This document shows positions 1-9,739 of a stretch of 64,000 nt of DNA, piece by piece (within the stretch, counting starts at the first letter, position 1; the number at the start of each line of letters is the position of its first letter). Where the stretch lies: assembly GCF_025736875.1 (NCBI RefSeq), contig NZ_CP107052.1, positions 1,600,001 through 1,664,000 of the forward strand, given 5' to 3'. The stretch is from Candidatus Kirkpatrickella diaphorinae. Lineage in GTDB: Bacteria; Pseudomonadota; Alphaproteobacteria; Acetobacterales; Acetobacteraceae. A program made the position numbers and the translations under genes. The notes under the pieces were generated by a model. That model saw only the letters and a list, made by a program, of their open reading frames with translations. It did not search any database and was not told where the DNA came from.

Positions 1-1517
1 GACTATAAATTATCGGCAAGTTGGCGTGATTGCGCAGCAAAAGCCAGCAATATCCGACATCGTACCAAAGTTTAAGAGCAAGCATTAGCGCTACTGGAAT
101 ATTCACTTTTCCCGGCGTCTCCTCCTCCCGGCGAAACCTGGCGACCGAGAATTTTCGACCATCGACGCCCCCTGGGTGCATGATCCCGACGACGAGCCGA
201 TTTGCTGATGTCAGGTCCCTAACAATATCTCTGCCGTAGCACGGTTTTCGGAGGCTTCATCCAAATAAAGGCCGGGCCGGGTTAAGCGCGCCCCTGCGCC
301 CGCGACAGACAGACTGACATCAGGAATCCAACCGCCATCAGCCGCGGAATTCATCCACCTGCGAAGGCCTTTTCCCGAAGCATTTCCACCGCGTCAGCGC
401 CACAACTCATGTCCGGAGGAAGGATCTAAACCTCTATTAAGCCGATAGGTCAGCAGAATTTACTCATCAAATAGGAGTAAATATATAAAAATTACCTTAT
501 TACTTGCCTAAAGGTTGCTGCTTCGGTATAATTTTACTGAAAATGAGAAAATTTAAATTTATCTACAAAATAAATTTTTTTTCTAAATTGGAACTTCGAT
601 CAGCGCATTTATGTTCTTTTTTGGAACAAAATTTTCATGTCGTCTGCGCAACCTTATGCAATATGTGCGCGCGGTCGCTTTGCTGACCTTATTCAGCCCT
701 TCTTGTGTCGACGACCGGAGCACCGTCTTTACCGACAAGTAACAGCTCTCCCGAAACCATGATCATGTCCTGCTCAGCGCGATTCAGCCTTGGGAGCGGA
801 CATTATTGTCCTGAACGAAAAGTTTTCGACGATGCCGTTGGGCGGGACTTGAAACTCTCCGCGAACATGCATTCCACATCATGTTAATTTGAACGGTGTT
901 TTTTTCGTAACTAGTCAGTTTGATGATACCGTTTAACAAAGCGGACCATCGCGACGCCCTGACCCGAAACAGGACGGAGATCATCGTGGATCCGGCATGT
1001 TCAGGCCGTGCCCGCGCTCCGAGTGGGCAATATGCGTTAACCGCGCCAATCACGGTAAAAAAAATTGATGACTGTCCGCGCAGCGACTCCAGATTTTATC
1101 GACACCGCATTCACAGCGTGATCCATCAGTAATCAAGTGCAAAGACCGTCAAATTTAACCCGATCATTGCGCCTCAACTCCGCTTTAACGAAGTTTATAG
1201 GTTAATAAAAATTGCCGTTCCATCATTGTGGAAAATTTTGTAGTCGATGTGAAATCGAAGTGTAGTCGACTGATGATATACAAGTTCTCGTTTTTTATCT
1301 TTTAAAAGTTTAAGGTATTAATCATTGGTACACGAAATTTTTTTCACTTATTTCGAAACTAATCGTTCACAAATCGCATTGACGCCTTCACTCTTACGTC
1401 AGTCGAGTCGTCCTTGCTTGGCGAAGACTCGATTGTTCACATCATATGAAGGTAATTATCGCCACTTAACATAAAAAACTTTTTATATTTTGCATTAAGT
1501 TCGAGGCATCCGAAAAT
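1..1517. other. Leader region without a recognised gene
   Basis: I find no convincing gene in this 1.5 kb. On the minus strand a frame without stops runs from about 256 off the left edge, with its first ATG at 181, but it has no motif I know and could be chance or the front of a gene lying outside the window. The part from about 480 to 620 and from 1190 to 1500 is clearly AT-rich compared with the flanks, as expected for promoter DNA ahead of the autotransporter at 1518. Short open frames at 504-686, 705-887 and 784-1053 show no family features. Confidence 0.4.
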
Positions 1518-4500
1518 ATGATCTTCGGAACATATAGATATTGTTATTTTTTTCACACGGCACTTATCTCTCTCTCCCTCACCTGCCTTGCATCAACCGC
1601 ACTCGCGGCCTGTGACGGCACGTCAGGAACGGTCACGTGTACGGGCACGATCACGAGTACAGTCGGGGCGGGCCGAAATGACAGTATCAAAACACTGAAT
1701 TTGGCGGAAGGCGCGACCATCAACACGTCGAACGTGTCCATCAGTATGGGCACGGGGACGTCAAGCAACCCGAATGTCTTGAATATCGGCGGCACCGTCC
1801 AGGGTGCAGGTATCGGCACCGGCCCCTATAATACCGGGCCGAACGTCATTGAATTTGGCGGGAACACTGTCGTCAATATCAAATCAACGGGGCGCATCAT
1901 CCAGACAGGTGGCGCCAATAATGGTGAGACGTTCAACCCGACAGGCGGCAATAACACCATCAATAATTATGGCTCGATTGAGACCACAACTTCTTCTGCC
2001 ATCTGGTTTGAGGGTTCAGACACCAGCACGGCGGGATACGGCAACACCATCAATAATTATGGCACGATCCGGGCGGGCACGCAGGGCACGGGCACGGTTG
2101 TCGGTAACTCAGGCAATGGCCGCATTGTTTTCACCAATAATAAGGGGGCGGTGGTTAAGGGCAATGTCGCCCTGACGACAACGGGCTCATACGTCAATCT
2201 GGTCACATTATATAATGGCTCAACCGTAACAGGGAGCATTGGCGGCGGCGGTGGCGGCGCAATTCTGACCCTCACTGGCGATGACGCCACGGACACACTT
2301 AATAATACGGTGACCGGTTTCAGCACCGTCAATAAAAGCGGCAGCGGCACCTGGATCGTCGGCGCCCCCTCCCGCCTGTCCGGTCTCGCTTCAAATGTCG
2401 CGGTTAATATCAATGCCGGGACACTGGTCCTCGCAGGTAACGAATCTTCCAGCCAGACGAAAGCGACGATTGCCTCAGGCGCGACGCTTCAATTGGGAGA
2501 GGGCGGCACATCCGGCTGGATCGACTATATCAACGCGAATAATGGCACGCTCGCCTTTAACAGGTCCGACACCGTCACTTACGCCACGAATATCGCCGGG
2601 ACGGGCAATGTGACGCAGATTGGCGGCGGCACAACAATCCTGACCGCCAATAACGGTTATACGGGCACCACCACCATCTCCTCCGGCACGCTGCAACTCG
2701 GTAACGGCAACACGACAGGCCGCATCGCCAGCAGTTCCGCCATCGTTAATAACGGCACGCTTGCCGTCAATCACAGTGATGCTGTCTCGATCGCGCAGTC
2801 AATTGGCGGTTCCGGCGCTTTTACCCAATCCGGCACGGGCACAACGACATTGACGGGCGCCAACACTTATTCCGGGGCAACAACCATCAGTCGCGGCACG
2901 CTGGCGCTGAGCGGTTCGGGCACCGTGGAAGCATCCAGCGGCGTCCATAATAATGGCACGCTCGATATCTCAAATATCTCGACATCATCGCCTTCCCTCA
3001 AAGCTCTGGACGGCACGGGCAACACCATTTTAGGGCAGAAAACCCTGACCTTGACGAATGCCAACAGCACATTCGGCAATAATTATGCCGGGATCATGTC
3101 CGGCACTGGTGGCCTGATCATCGCTGCAGGCACGCAGACCCTCTCAGGGCAGAACACCTATACGGGCACGACCGAGGTCGCGCAAAAAGTCAATCTGACG
3201 CTGAGTGGACGTGTCGCCGGGGCCTTAAACAATACCGGCACGACAGACGTCAAAGGCGGTGCGGTCGGCGGCGCGACAGATAATACAGGCACGTTAACGG
3301 CCGAGAACGGCACCTTCCAGGCGATCACGAATTCCGGCACCGCGAAGCCCAGCAACAGTCAGACGGGTGACATCACCAATACGGGCACGCTCACGCTGGA
3401 TGGCACGACAAGCAGCGGCAATGTGACACTACAATCCGGCAGTTTTACCGTCACCGCCAGTAATGCAAGCGCCAATGCCATCAACGAAAATGGCAATGGC
3501 ACGCTGAATGGCACGCTGACCCTGCGTAACGCCACCGGCACCTATTCGGGCGTGTTTTCCGGCACTGGCGGGCTGGCGATTGCGGGCGGCACCCAGCTTC
3601 TGACCGGTAACAGCACCTATTCGGGCGCGACATCCATTGGCAGCGGCGCGCATCTGACGCTCGGCGATGGGGGCACATCAGGTTTTATCGGCAATACGAC
3701 CGGCATCGCCAATGATGGCGAACTGACGATCAATCACAGTGACAAAGTGACGTTGCACGGGGCGATTTCAGGGGCGGGTCGGCTGAACCAGGTCGGCAGC
3801 GGCACGACCATCCTCTCAGGCAATAATAGTTACACGGGCGGCACGACAGTCGCCGCCGGCATTTTGCAGGTTGATGGTGACCAGTCCGGCGCGACAGGCG
3901 ATTTGGACGTTCAGTCCGGCGCGCAACTCCATGGTAAGGGCGTTATTGGCGGCAACGTCACCATCGCTGACAATGCCACCCTCTCCCCTGGTGAAGGCAC
4001 AGACAGTGTCGGCACGCTGAAAGTCAACGGCAATCTCACCCTCGCTTATAATGCGGTGCAGAACTGGAATCTGGGCCAGGCCAATGCTGAGGGCGGGCAG
4101 AATAATGACCTCGTCGCCGTCAAGGGCGATCTCGTTTTCAGCGGCACGATCAATGTCACAGGTCCCAATAAGGGATCGGAGCCTCTGGGCCAGGGGATCT
4201 ACCGCATCTACACCTATGAGGGGTCGCTCTCCGGGGCCGTGCCGACCGCCAGTTATCGTGCCACCGCCAATGGCGCGGGAGAAGAAATCGGCCCGAATGG
4301 CCGCCTCGGTTCTGTCGAGACCGCGCCCGGCACGACAATGCTGCTTCAGACATCGATCGATCACCAGATCAATCTCGTCGTCAGCGACAATGTCCTGACA
4401 TTCTGGGATGGTGGCGACACTGTCTCACCCGGGCCCGGCGGTATGGAAGGCAATAACACCGTCAATGGTGGCGATGGCACCTGGACGACCGATAATGGCA

Positions 4501-6947
4501 ATTGGACGGATGTTGATGGCGGGCGCGATGGCGCATGGACGCAGGGCACGTTTGCCCTCTTCGCCGCGCAGGCGGGCACGGTCACCGTCCGGAACACGAC
4601 TCACGATGGCGCCGCGTCGAACGTTCTGACGCGCGGCATGCAATTCGCGAATAATGATGGCGGCGTTTACAAAGTTACGGGCGATGACCTCTACGCCACG
4701 ACCGGCACCACGACGATCCGGGTAGGCGATGGTACGCAACAAGGTGCCTCTATTTCAGCCGTCCTTGATACGGTGATTAATGACAGTCTCGTTGCGAACG
4801 GCACAAGTCTGGTGAAATCAGATGCGGGCACGCTCATCCTCACCAAAGACCAGAATTATCGCGGCGAAACATCCATCAGCAGCGGCACGCTGCAACTGGG
4901 CGATGGCGGCACGTCGGGCCGAATCACACGCAGCGCGGTCATCCATAATAACGGGAAGCTCGTCGTCAATTTCAGCGATGATCTGGCCTTGACGCAGCCC
5001 ATTGATGGCAAAGGCCGTGTCGAGCAGGCTGGCTCAGGCAAAACCACGCTGAATGACCGCAATAATTACGCGGGCGGCACAGCCGTGACGCATGGCACCT
5101 TGCAGGGCACGGCGAGCAGCTTCGGCACGGGCGGCATTGATGTCGGCCAGGAGGGTCACCTGATTGTCAATCAGCAAAGCGCGGCTTCACTCGCCAATGC
5201 GCTCTCCGGCGCGGGGCGCTTCATAAAAACGGGCGCGGGCGACATCACCATCAATCGCGATAATGCCGGCTTCACCGGGCAGGTTGACGTGCAGAACGGT
5301 GGCCTTGGCATCAATGGAAACATGGCGCAGGCGCGTTTCAATGTGCAGGATGGCGGCACATTATCGGGTGCGGGCACGATCGGGGCAACGCAGATCGCGC
5401 AAGGCGGCGTTATCGCGCCCGGCAATAATAACGCCATCGGCACGCTGACAGTCAATCAGAACCTCTCCATGGCCCGCGGCACAGTTTTCCGTGCAGAGGG
5501 AAATGGGCAATCTTCCGGCACGTCGATCACGGATGGCGGAAAGACCTATGACGGCCTCAAAAGTGACCGCGTCAAAGTGGCCGGAGATGTCAGCCTCAAT
5601 GGTGGGATGGTCAACTTCAATGTTGCCCGGGGCGCTGTCCTTAAAGCACGGAATGCCTACACGATATTGGAAGCGACAGGCTCCCTGTCCGGCCAGTTTG
5701 ACCGGCTCGAATCCAATATCAGCGAGCAATATTTATTCCTCAAGCCCAGCCTTTTTTATGTGGGCAATCTTGTCGGGATCAAGCTTGATGGCAGCGGCGT
5801 CAGCTTTGCCGCGGTCAGCCATGCACAGAACGGGATCGCCATTGGCCGCGCGCTGGATAAGCTGCCTGAAACCAGCCCGCTTGCGCTCGCTTTCACAGGA
5901 CTGAGTCAGAATGACGCGCGGGATGCGTTAAACGCTGTATCGGGTGAAATCCATGCTTCCATCGTCACCGCACTGATTGAAGACGCCTATCAGGCGCGTG
6001 AGACCGTGGCGGAACGGCTCGCCAGTGCGGAATGTGAGGGGGCTTTTTCATCCGGATCCATGCAGACCGCGACGCTGCGAGGCGACGCACCTGACCCGCG
6101 CTGCTACCGGGATCGCGTCGTTCTCTGGCATCAGGCTTATGGAAGCCTCGGGCGCAATTTCGGCAATGAAAATGTCGCGACCATGAACCACACGACAGCC
6201 GGGTTTATGATGGGGGCGGATGCGCCGATTTTTGAAACAGCGCGTATCGGCGCCCTGTTTGGCTACAGCAACTCGTCCTTTCATATTTCAAACGGACGCG
6301 CCTCGTCAGGGCACAGCAATAATCTCATGATTGGTGGTTACGGCGGCAATCATTGGGGCCACGTCAATCTGCGACTCGGTGCAACCTATAGTTGGAACCT
6401 GCTCGGCACAAACCGCACCATCCTCTTTAATGGCTATCAGGGCTCGCATCTGGATGCGGGATATCTTTCCGGCACCGCGCAGGCCTTCGGGGAAGTTGGC
6501 TATCGGATCCGTCGCCGCCGGACGATCTTTGAGCCATTCGCCGGGATCTCTTACGTCAATGTGCATAATGGCAGCTTCCGTGAGCATGATGGCCCTGAAG
6601 CGGTCACCGGGCGGGCCTCGACGGCGGGCGTCACGTTCTCAACCTTCGGGCTTCGGTCATCAGCGACCTATCATATCGGCCGCGCCATTATCATGCCGCG
6701 TCTGATGATCGGCTACCGCCACAGTTTCGGCCCGCTCACGCCGCATGCCGCCCTTAATTTCGCGACATCCAGTGACGCAAATATGAGCGTCATGGGCACT
6801 GGCCTCGCCTCGGATGTCGCGGTCGTGGATGCTGGTATCAGTCTGAAAGTGACTGACAGCATTAATGTCGGATTGTTCTACCTCGGTCAGTACGGCGTTC
6901 AAGCCATTGATAGCGGCATCCGGGGCAATCTGGTCATCAAGTTCTGA
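1518..6947 (+). CDS. Autotransporter (type Va) with PATR-type beta-strand repeats
   Basis: This is a large self-secreting surface protein: a signal peptide of about 30 residues ending in an ALA cleavage site, a long Gly/Thr/Asn-rich passenger, and a C-terminal beta-barrel (about residues 1535-1809) that ends in Phe, as outer-membrane barrels do. The passenger carries at least seven copies of the autotransporter-associated repeat (pattern G-T-x-x-L-[ST]-x-x-N-x-Y-x-G-x-T), near residues 368, 440, 535, 688, 760, 1102 and 1172, consistent with a beta-helix. No protease or other catalytic domain is visible, so adhesion or biofilm is a guess. The ATG at 1518 is taken because the signal peptide follows at once; a GAGG lies upstream. 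The IalB-like gene follows 37 bases downstream and may be co-transcribed. The length, 1809 residues, is at the large end for the family. Confidence 0.92.
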   Translation: MIFGTYRYCYFFHTALISLSLTCLASTALAACDGTSGTVTCTGTITSTVGAGRNDSIKTLNLAEGATINTSNVSISMGTGTSSNPNVLNIGGTVQGAGIGTGPYNTGPNVIEFGGNTVVNIKSTGRIIQTGGANNGETFNPTGGNNTINNYGSIETTTSSAIWFEGSDTSTAGYGNTINNYGTIRAGTQGTGTVVGNSGNGRIVFTNNKGAVVKGNVALTTTGSYVNLVTLYNGSTVTGSIGGGGGGAILTLTGDDATDTLNNTVTGFSTVNKSGSGTWIVGAPSRLSGLASNVAVNINAGTLVLAGNESSSQTKATIASGATLQLGEGGTSGWIDYINANNGTLAFNRSDTVTYATNIAGTGNVTQIGGGTTILTANNGYTGTTTISSGTLQLGNGNTTGRIASSSAIVNNGTLAVNHSDAVSIAQSIGGSGAFTQSGTGTTTLTGANTYSGATTISRGTLALSGSGTVEASSGVHNNGTLDISNISTSSPSLKALDGTGNTILGQKTLTLTNANSTFGNNYAGIMSGTGGLIIAAGTQTLSGQNTYTGTTEVAQKVNLTLSGRVAGALNNTGTTDVKGGAVGGATDNTGTLTAENGTFQAITNSGTAKPSNSQTGDITNTGTLTLDGTTSSGNVTLQSGSFTVTASNASANAINENGNGTLNGTLTLRNATGTYSGVFSGTGGLAIAGGTQLLTGNSTYSGATSIGSGAHLTLGDGGTSGFIGNTTGIANDGELTINHSDKVTLHGAISGAGRLNQVGSGTTILSGNNSYTGGTTVAAGILQVDGDQSGATGDLDVQSGAQLHGKGVIGGNVTIADNATLSPGEGTDSVGTLKVNGNLTLAYNAVQNWNLGQANAEGGQNNDLVAVKGDLVFSGTINVTGPNKGSEPLGQGIYRIYTYEGSLSGAVPTASYRATANGAGEEIGPNGRLGSVETAPGTTMLLQTSIDHQINLVVSDNVLTFWDGGDTVSPGPGGMEGNNTVNGGDGTWTTDNGNWTDVDGGRDGAWTQGTFALFAAQAGTVTVRNTTHDGAASNVLTRGMQFANNDGGVYKVTGDDLYATTGTTTIRVGDGTQQGASISAVLDTVINDSLVANGTSLVKSDAGTLILTKDQNYRGETSISSGTLQLGDGGTSGRITRSAVIHNNGKLVVNFSDDLALTQPIDGKGRVEQAGSGKTTLNDRNNYAGGTAVTHGTLQGTASSFGTGGIDVGQEGHLIVNQQSAASLANALSGAGRFIKTGAGDITINRDNAGFTGQVDVQNGGLGINGNMAQARFNVQDGGTLSGAGTIGATQIAQGGVIAPGNNNAIGTLTVNQNLSMARGTVFRAEGNGQSSGTSITDGGKTYDGLKSDRVKVAGDVSLNGGMVNFNVARGAVLKARNAYTILEATGSLSGQFDRLESNISEQYLFLKPSLFYVGNLVGIKLDGSGVSFAAVSHAQNGIAIGRALDKLPETSPLALAFTGLSQNDARDALNAVSGEIHASIVTALIEDAYQARETVAERLASAECEGAFSSGSMQTATLRGDAPDPRCYRDRVVLWHQAYGSLGRNFGNENVATMNHTTAGFMMGADAPIFETARIGALFGYSNSSFHISNGRASSGHSNNLMIGGYGGNHWGHVNLRLGATYSWNLLGTNRTILFNGYQGSHLDAGYLSGTAQAFGEVGYRIRRRRTIFEPFAGISYVNVHNGSFREHDGPEAVTGRASTAGVTFSTFGLRSSATYHIGRAIIMPRLMIGYRHSFGPLTPHAALNFATSSDANMSVMGTGLASDVAVVDAGISLKVTDSINVGLFYLGQYGVQAIDSGIRGNLVIKF

Positions 6948-6984
6948 AGATGAAGACCCCTCATTTCATTAATAGGAGACGAAA

Positions 6985-7587
6985 ATGAGAAAATTCAAAC
7001 AGCGTGAAATCGCCGCTTTGCTGATCGCGGTCACAGTGACAAGCATTGTGGGATATGCGGCGATGAGTGTCGCTTCCAGCCGGAAAGCGCCCATTCATCC
7101 GAAACCTGTCATTCATGATGTATCCAAGCTGGAATATCGCCTGCCGGACGGGGTCACCGCCCTGAACGAGACGTATCAGGATTGGCGGGTCAGCTGCCAG
7201 AAGCTGGAAGCGGGGCCGAGATGCGCCCTCGTGCAGCAATTGGCGGATGAGAAAAGCCACCAAAAGATCCTGACCCTGCAATTTGAGCCGGAGAAGGATA
7301 AGATCGCCAGTCTGGTCGTCATGCCTTTCGGCCTTGCTTTGACGAAAGGCATTTCGATCAATGCCGATGGTGGGCAGGTTGTCTCCGTGCCATTCAGCAC
7401 CTGCATGCCGAATGGCTGCCTCGTCCCTTTCAATCTGACGCGTGACCAGTTCTTCAGCCTTCAGGCCGCGAAGAAGCTTGAGGTCAAGGCGTCGACACCG
7501 AAAGATCAGAATGTGATACTCGTTGTGTCCTCTAAGGGCCTTAAGGAGGCTTCCGCACGGCTGGCCGCGATGCTGTCCGGGTCATGA
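6985..7587 (+). CDS. Invasion-associated locus B (IalB) family protein
   Basis: A 200-residue exported protein with an N-terminal hydrophobic segment (about residues 10-28) and an IalB-type domain. Visible family traits are the W-R-V-S-C-Q-K motif near residue 67, a following R-C-A-L, and a C-M-P-x-G-C pair near residue 138, giving the four cysteines usual for the family. IalB proteins of alphaproteobacteria are periplasmic or surface-linked and were named for a Bartonella red-cell invasion locus; in a free-living or insect-associated acetic acid bacterium the role is unknown. A strong AGGAGA ribosome site precedes the ATG. It sits directly behind the autotransporter, which suggests, without proving, a linked envelope function. 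It converges on the ABC exporter gene, 28 bases away. Confidence 0.82.
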   Translation: MRKFKQREIAALLIAVTVTSIVGYAAMSVASSRKAPIHPKPVIHDVSKLEYRLPDGVTALNETYQDWRVSCQKLEAGPRCALVQQLADEKSHQKILTLQFEPEKDKIASLVVMPFGLALTKGISINADGGQVVSVPFSTCMPNGCLVPFNLTRDQFFSLQAAKKLEVKASTPKDQNVILVVSSKGLKEASARLAAMLSGS

Positions 7588-7615
7588 CGCTTTTCAGGCA
7601 CGGCGCATCAAACCC

Positions 7616-9739
7616 TCAATGCTGCAAAACTCCTGCAGCATCAGCGCCCATTGAGAAGCGGAACCGTGCGCGCGCGACGGTCTCCTGTCGGTGTGTGACA
7701 ATCACCCGCGTGACAGCGAGGTCATCAATCGTGGCTTCAATCCGGCGTTCGGCTGTCGGGTCTAGATGGCTTGTTGCTTCATCGAGGAAGAGAATATCCG
7801 GTTGGCGGTAAAGGGCCCGGGCGAAAATGATGCGCTGGCGCTGTCCCCCGGACATCGTCGCACCCATTTCACTGACCCGCGTCTCAAACCCCATCGGCAG
7901 ATTTTCAATGTCATCCAGGATCTGCGCCTGCGCGGCACATGTCATGACACGGGTGAAATCGATTTCCTCATCGAAACTGGCAATATTCTCCGCGATATTG
8001 CCTGAGAGGAGGATATCATCCTGCATCACGCCTGCAATCCGGGCGCGATAAGCCTGCCGGTTCTGAGGGGTGAGGGCCACGCCGTTCCAAAAAATCTGTC
8101 CTTCTTCCGGTGGGATCAACCCCATCAAAACGGACATCAGGGTGGATTTGCCGCACCCGGACGGCCCTTCAATCGCGAAACTGGCCTGCGCGGGGATGGT
8201 CAGATTGAGATGGCGAAAAACCCAGTTCTCCTCCGCACCATATCGAAACCCGATATTGCGGCACTCAATGACGGGAACGTTTTTTTCGGACGGGACATGG
8301 GACATGGATGGCAACGGAAAGCTCTCCATCGCGGGGTCAACCGGGGTCAGGGCGATATCCGCAAGCCGGTGGCATTGGACTTTCAGATTACGGATCTTAA
8401 AAGCCGCATTGATGAGATTGCCAAAACGATGGGCAAACTGATCCCGGTAGCTCAGAAACGCGATCAGCATCCCGATCGACATCTCGGCTGAAAGCACCAT
8501 GCGTGCGCCGAGCACAAGCAGAAGCACACGATCCGCCCCCCATAAAATCTCCTGAGAACGACTGAAAAACAGGTCATAGCGTTGCAGACGCAGATTCGTA
8601 TTGAAGCTGTCAATCAGCCGGTTGCCCCAGGCAAATCGTCGCCGCCCCTCCAGCGCCAGAAGCTTGATGGTGCGCATCCCGCGCAATGTTTCCAGAAAAT
8701 GGCTTTGATGCGCGGCATTCCGGGAGAGCAGCTCTTCAGACAAATCCCGGTAGGGGTTGAAGAGGAAAAGCCTCAGAAAAAAATCCAGCGCGGAGAAAGC
8801 GAGGATGATCAGCGACAACCATCGCGCATAGATGATGATCATGATCATCATCCCGACCGCCATAAGCCCATCTATGACGCTCTGGATCAAATCGGTCGTC
8901 AATGTCTGCTGAAGGGTCGCGAGGCTTCCAAATTTTGACTGGATATCGCCCGCACCCCGCCGCGTGAAAAATTCCTGCGGCAATTTCAGCAGATGGGAAA
9001 ACAGGCTGAAATTCCATTGCACGGAAATACGTGTCGATAAAATCATGATCGACCAGCCGCGAAATGTCGCGAAAACACCTTGAAGAACCAGCAGAAGCGC
9101 CAGTGCCACAGCAATTGTCCAAAGCAGGGATTGATCCCCTGTCACAAGCACCTCATCAATGATGATCTGAGCCAGAATAGGGTTAATCAGCGCGATGACT
9201 TCCAACCCGAGAGAGAGGACGCCAAGCGCGAGGAGCGAGAGGGGCAGCCGGGGGACATGGCGCAGCATATCCCTTATATCGAGAAGGTGACGGTCATCAC
9301 GCCGGGTGAAACGTGTTGTCGGTGAGAATTCGACAGCCACGCCCGTAAAATGACGCGAGAACTCCTCCTGCGACAGAACCCGTTTGCCATAAGCCGGGTC
9401 ATGAAGCGTTATGCGGCTTTCCGTGACCTTCACCAGCACCACAAAATGATTGAAATCCCAATGGATGATGCAGGGGAGATTCAGACGTCCCAAGGCCGGC
9501 AGACCCAGCTTCAGGGGGCGGGCATCCAGATCCTCCCGCTCCGCCCTCTGGATCAGGGATCTGAGTGTCGTGGCCGCGTGAAATGAAGCCGTGTCCCGCC
9601 GCAACGTCGCGAGATCGATCTGATGGCCGTGGTGAGACAGAATCATCGCCAGACAGGCGAGCCCACATTCGGAAGCCTCCGATTGCAGAATGACCGGCAT
9701 GCGCCGCCTCAACCCGAATTGCAGCGCCTTGAATTTCAC
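7616..9739 (-). CDS. C39 peptidase-containing ABC exporter (bacteriocin/microcin type)
   Basis: This protein should cleave double-glycine leaders and export the mature peptide across the inner membrane. The N-terminal C39 peptidase shows E-C-G-L-A-C-L-A-M (catalytic Cys about residue 25 from the start chosen here), the His in I-H-W-D-F-N-H-F, and the Asp of H-D-P-A-Y-G. A six-helix transmembrane block follows, then an ABC domain with Walker A G-P-S-G-C-G-K-S-T, signature M-S-G-G-Q-R-Q-R and Walker B I-L-F-L-D-E-A-T. A longer frame begins at 9817, but the GTG at 9739 overlaps the HlyD stop as GTGA and gives about 707 residues, the usual length for this class, so I prefer it. It forms an operon with the HlyD gene, divergent from the YcaO operon. 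The obvious substrate is the GG-leader peptide at 18452-18685. It resembles MchF/CvaB. Confidence 0.93.
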   Translation of the reverse strand: MKFKALQFGLRRRMPVILQSEASECGLACLAMILSHHGHQIDLATLRRDTASFHAATTLRSLIQRAEREDLDARPLKLGLPALGRLNLPCIIHWDFNHFVVLVKVTESRITLHDPAYGKRVLSQEEFSRHFTGVAVEFSPTTRFTRRDDRHLLDIRDMLRHVPRLPLSLLALGVLSLGLEVIALINPILAQIIIDEVLVTGDQSLLWTIAVALALLLVLQGVFATFRGWSIMILSTRISVQWNFSLFSHLLKLPQEFFTRRGAGDIQSKFGSLATLQQTLTTDLIQSVIDGLMAVGMMIMIIIYARWLSLIILAFSALDFFLRLFLFNPYRDLSEELLSRNAAHQSHFLETLRGMRTIKLLALEGRRRFAWGNRLIDSFNTNLRLQRYDLFFSRSQEILWGADRVLLLVLGARMVLSAEMSIGMLIAFLSYRDQFAHRFGNLINAAFKIRNLKVQCHRLADIALTPVDPAMESFPLPSMSHVPSEKNVPVIECRNIGFRYGAEENWVFRHLNLTIPAQASFAIEGPSGCGKSTLMSVLMGLIPPEEGQIFWNGVALTPQNRQAYRARIAGVMQDDILLSGNIAENIASFDEEIDFTRVMTCAAQAQILDDIENLPMGFETRVSEMGATMSGGQRQRIIFARALYRQPDILFLDEATSHLDPTAERRIEATIDDLAVTRVIVTHRQETVARARFRFSMGADAAGVLQH

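Noticed and set aside
3816..4364. 182-residue minus-strand frame within the autotransporter
   Set aside because: Shadow of the repeat-rich plus-strand gene; composition is explained by that gene.
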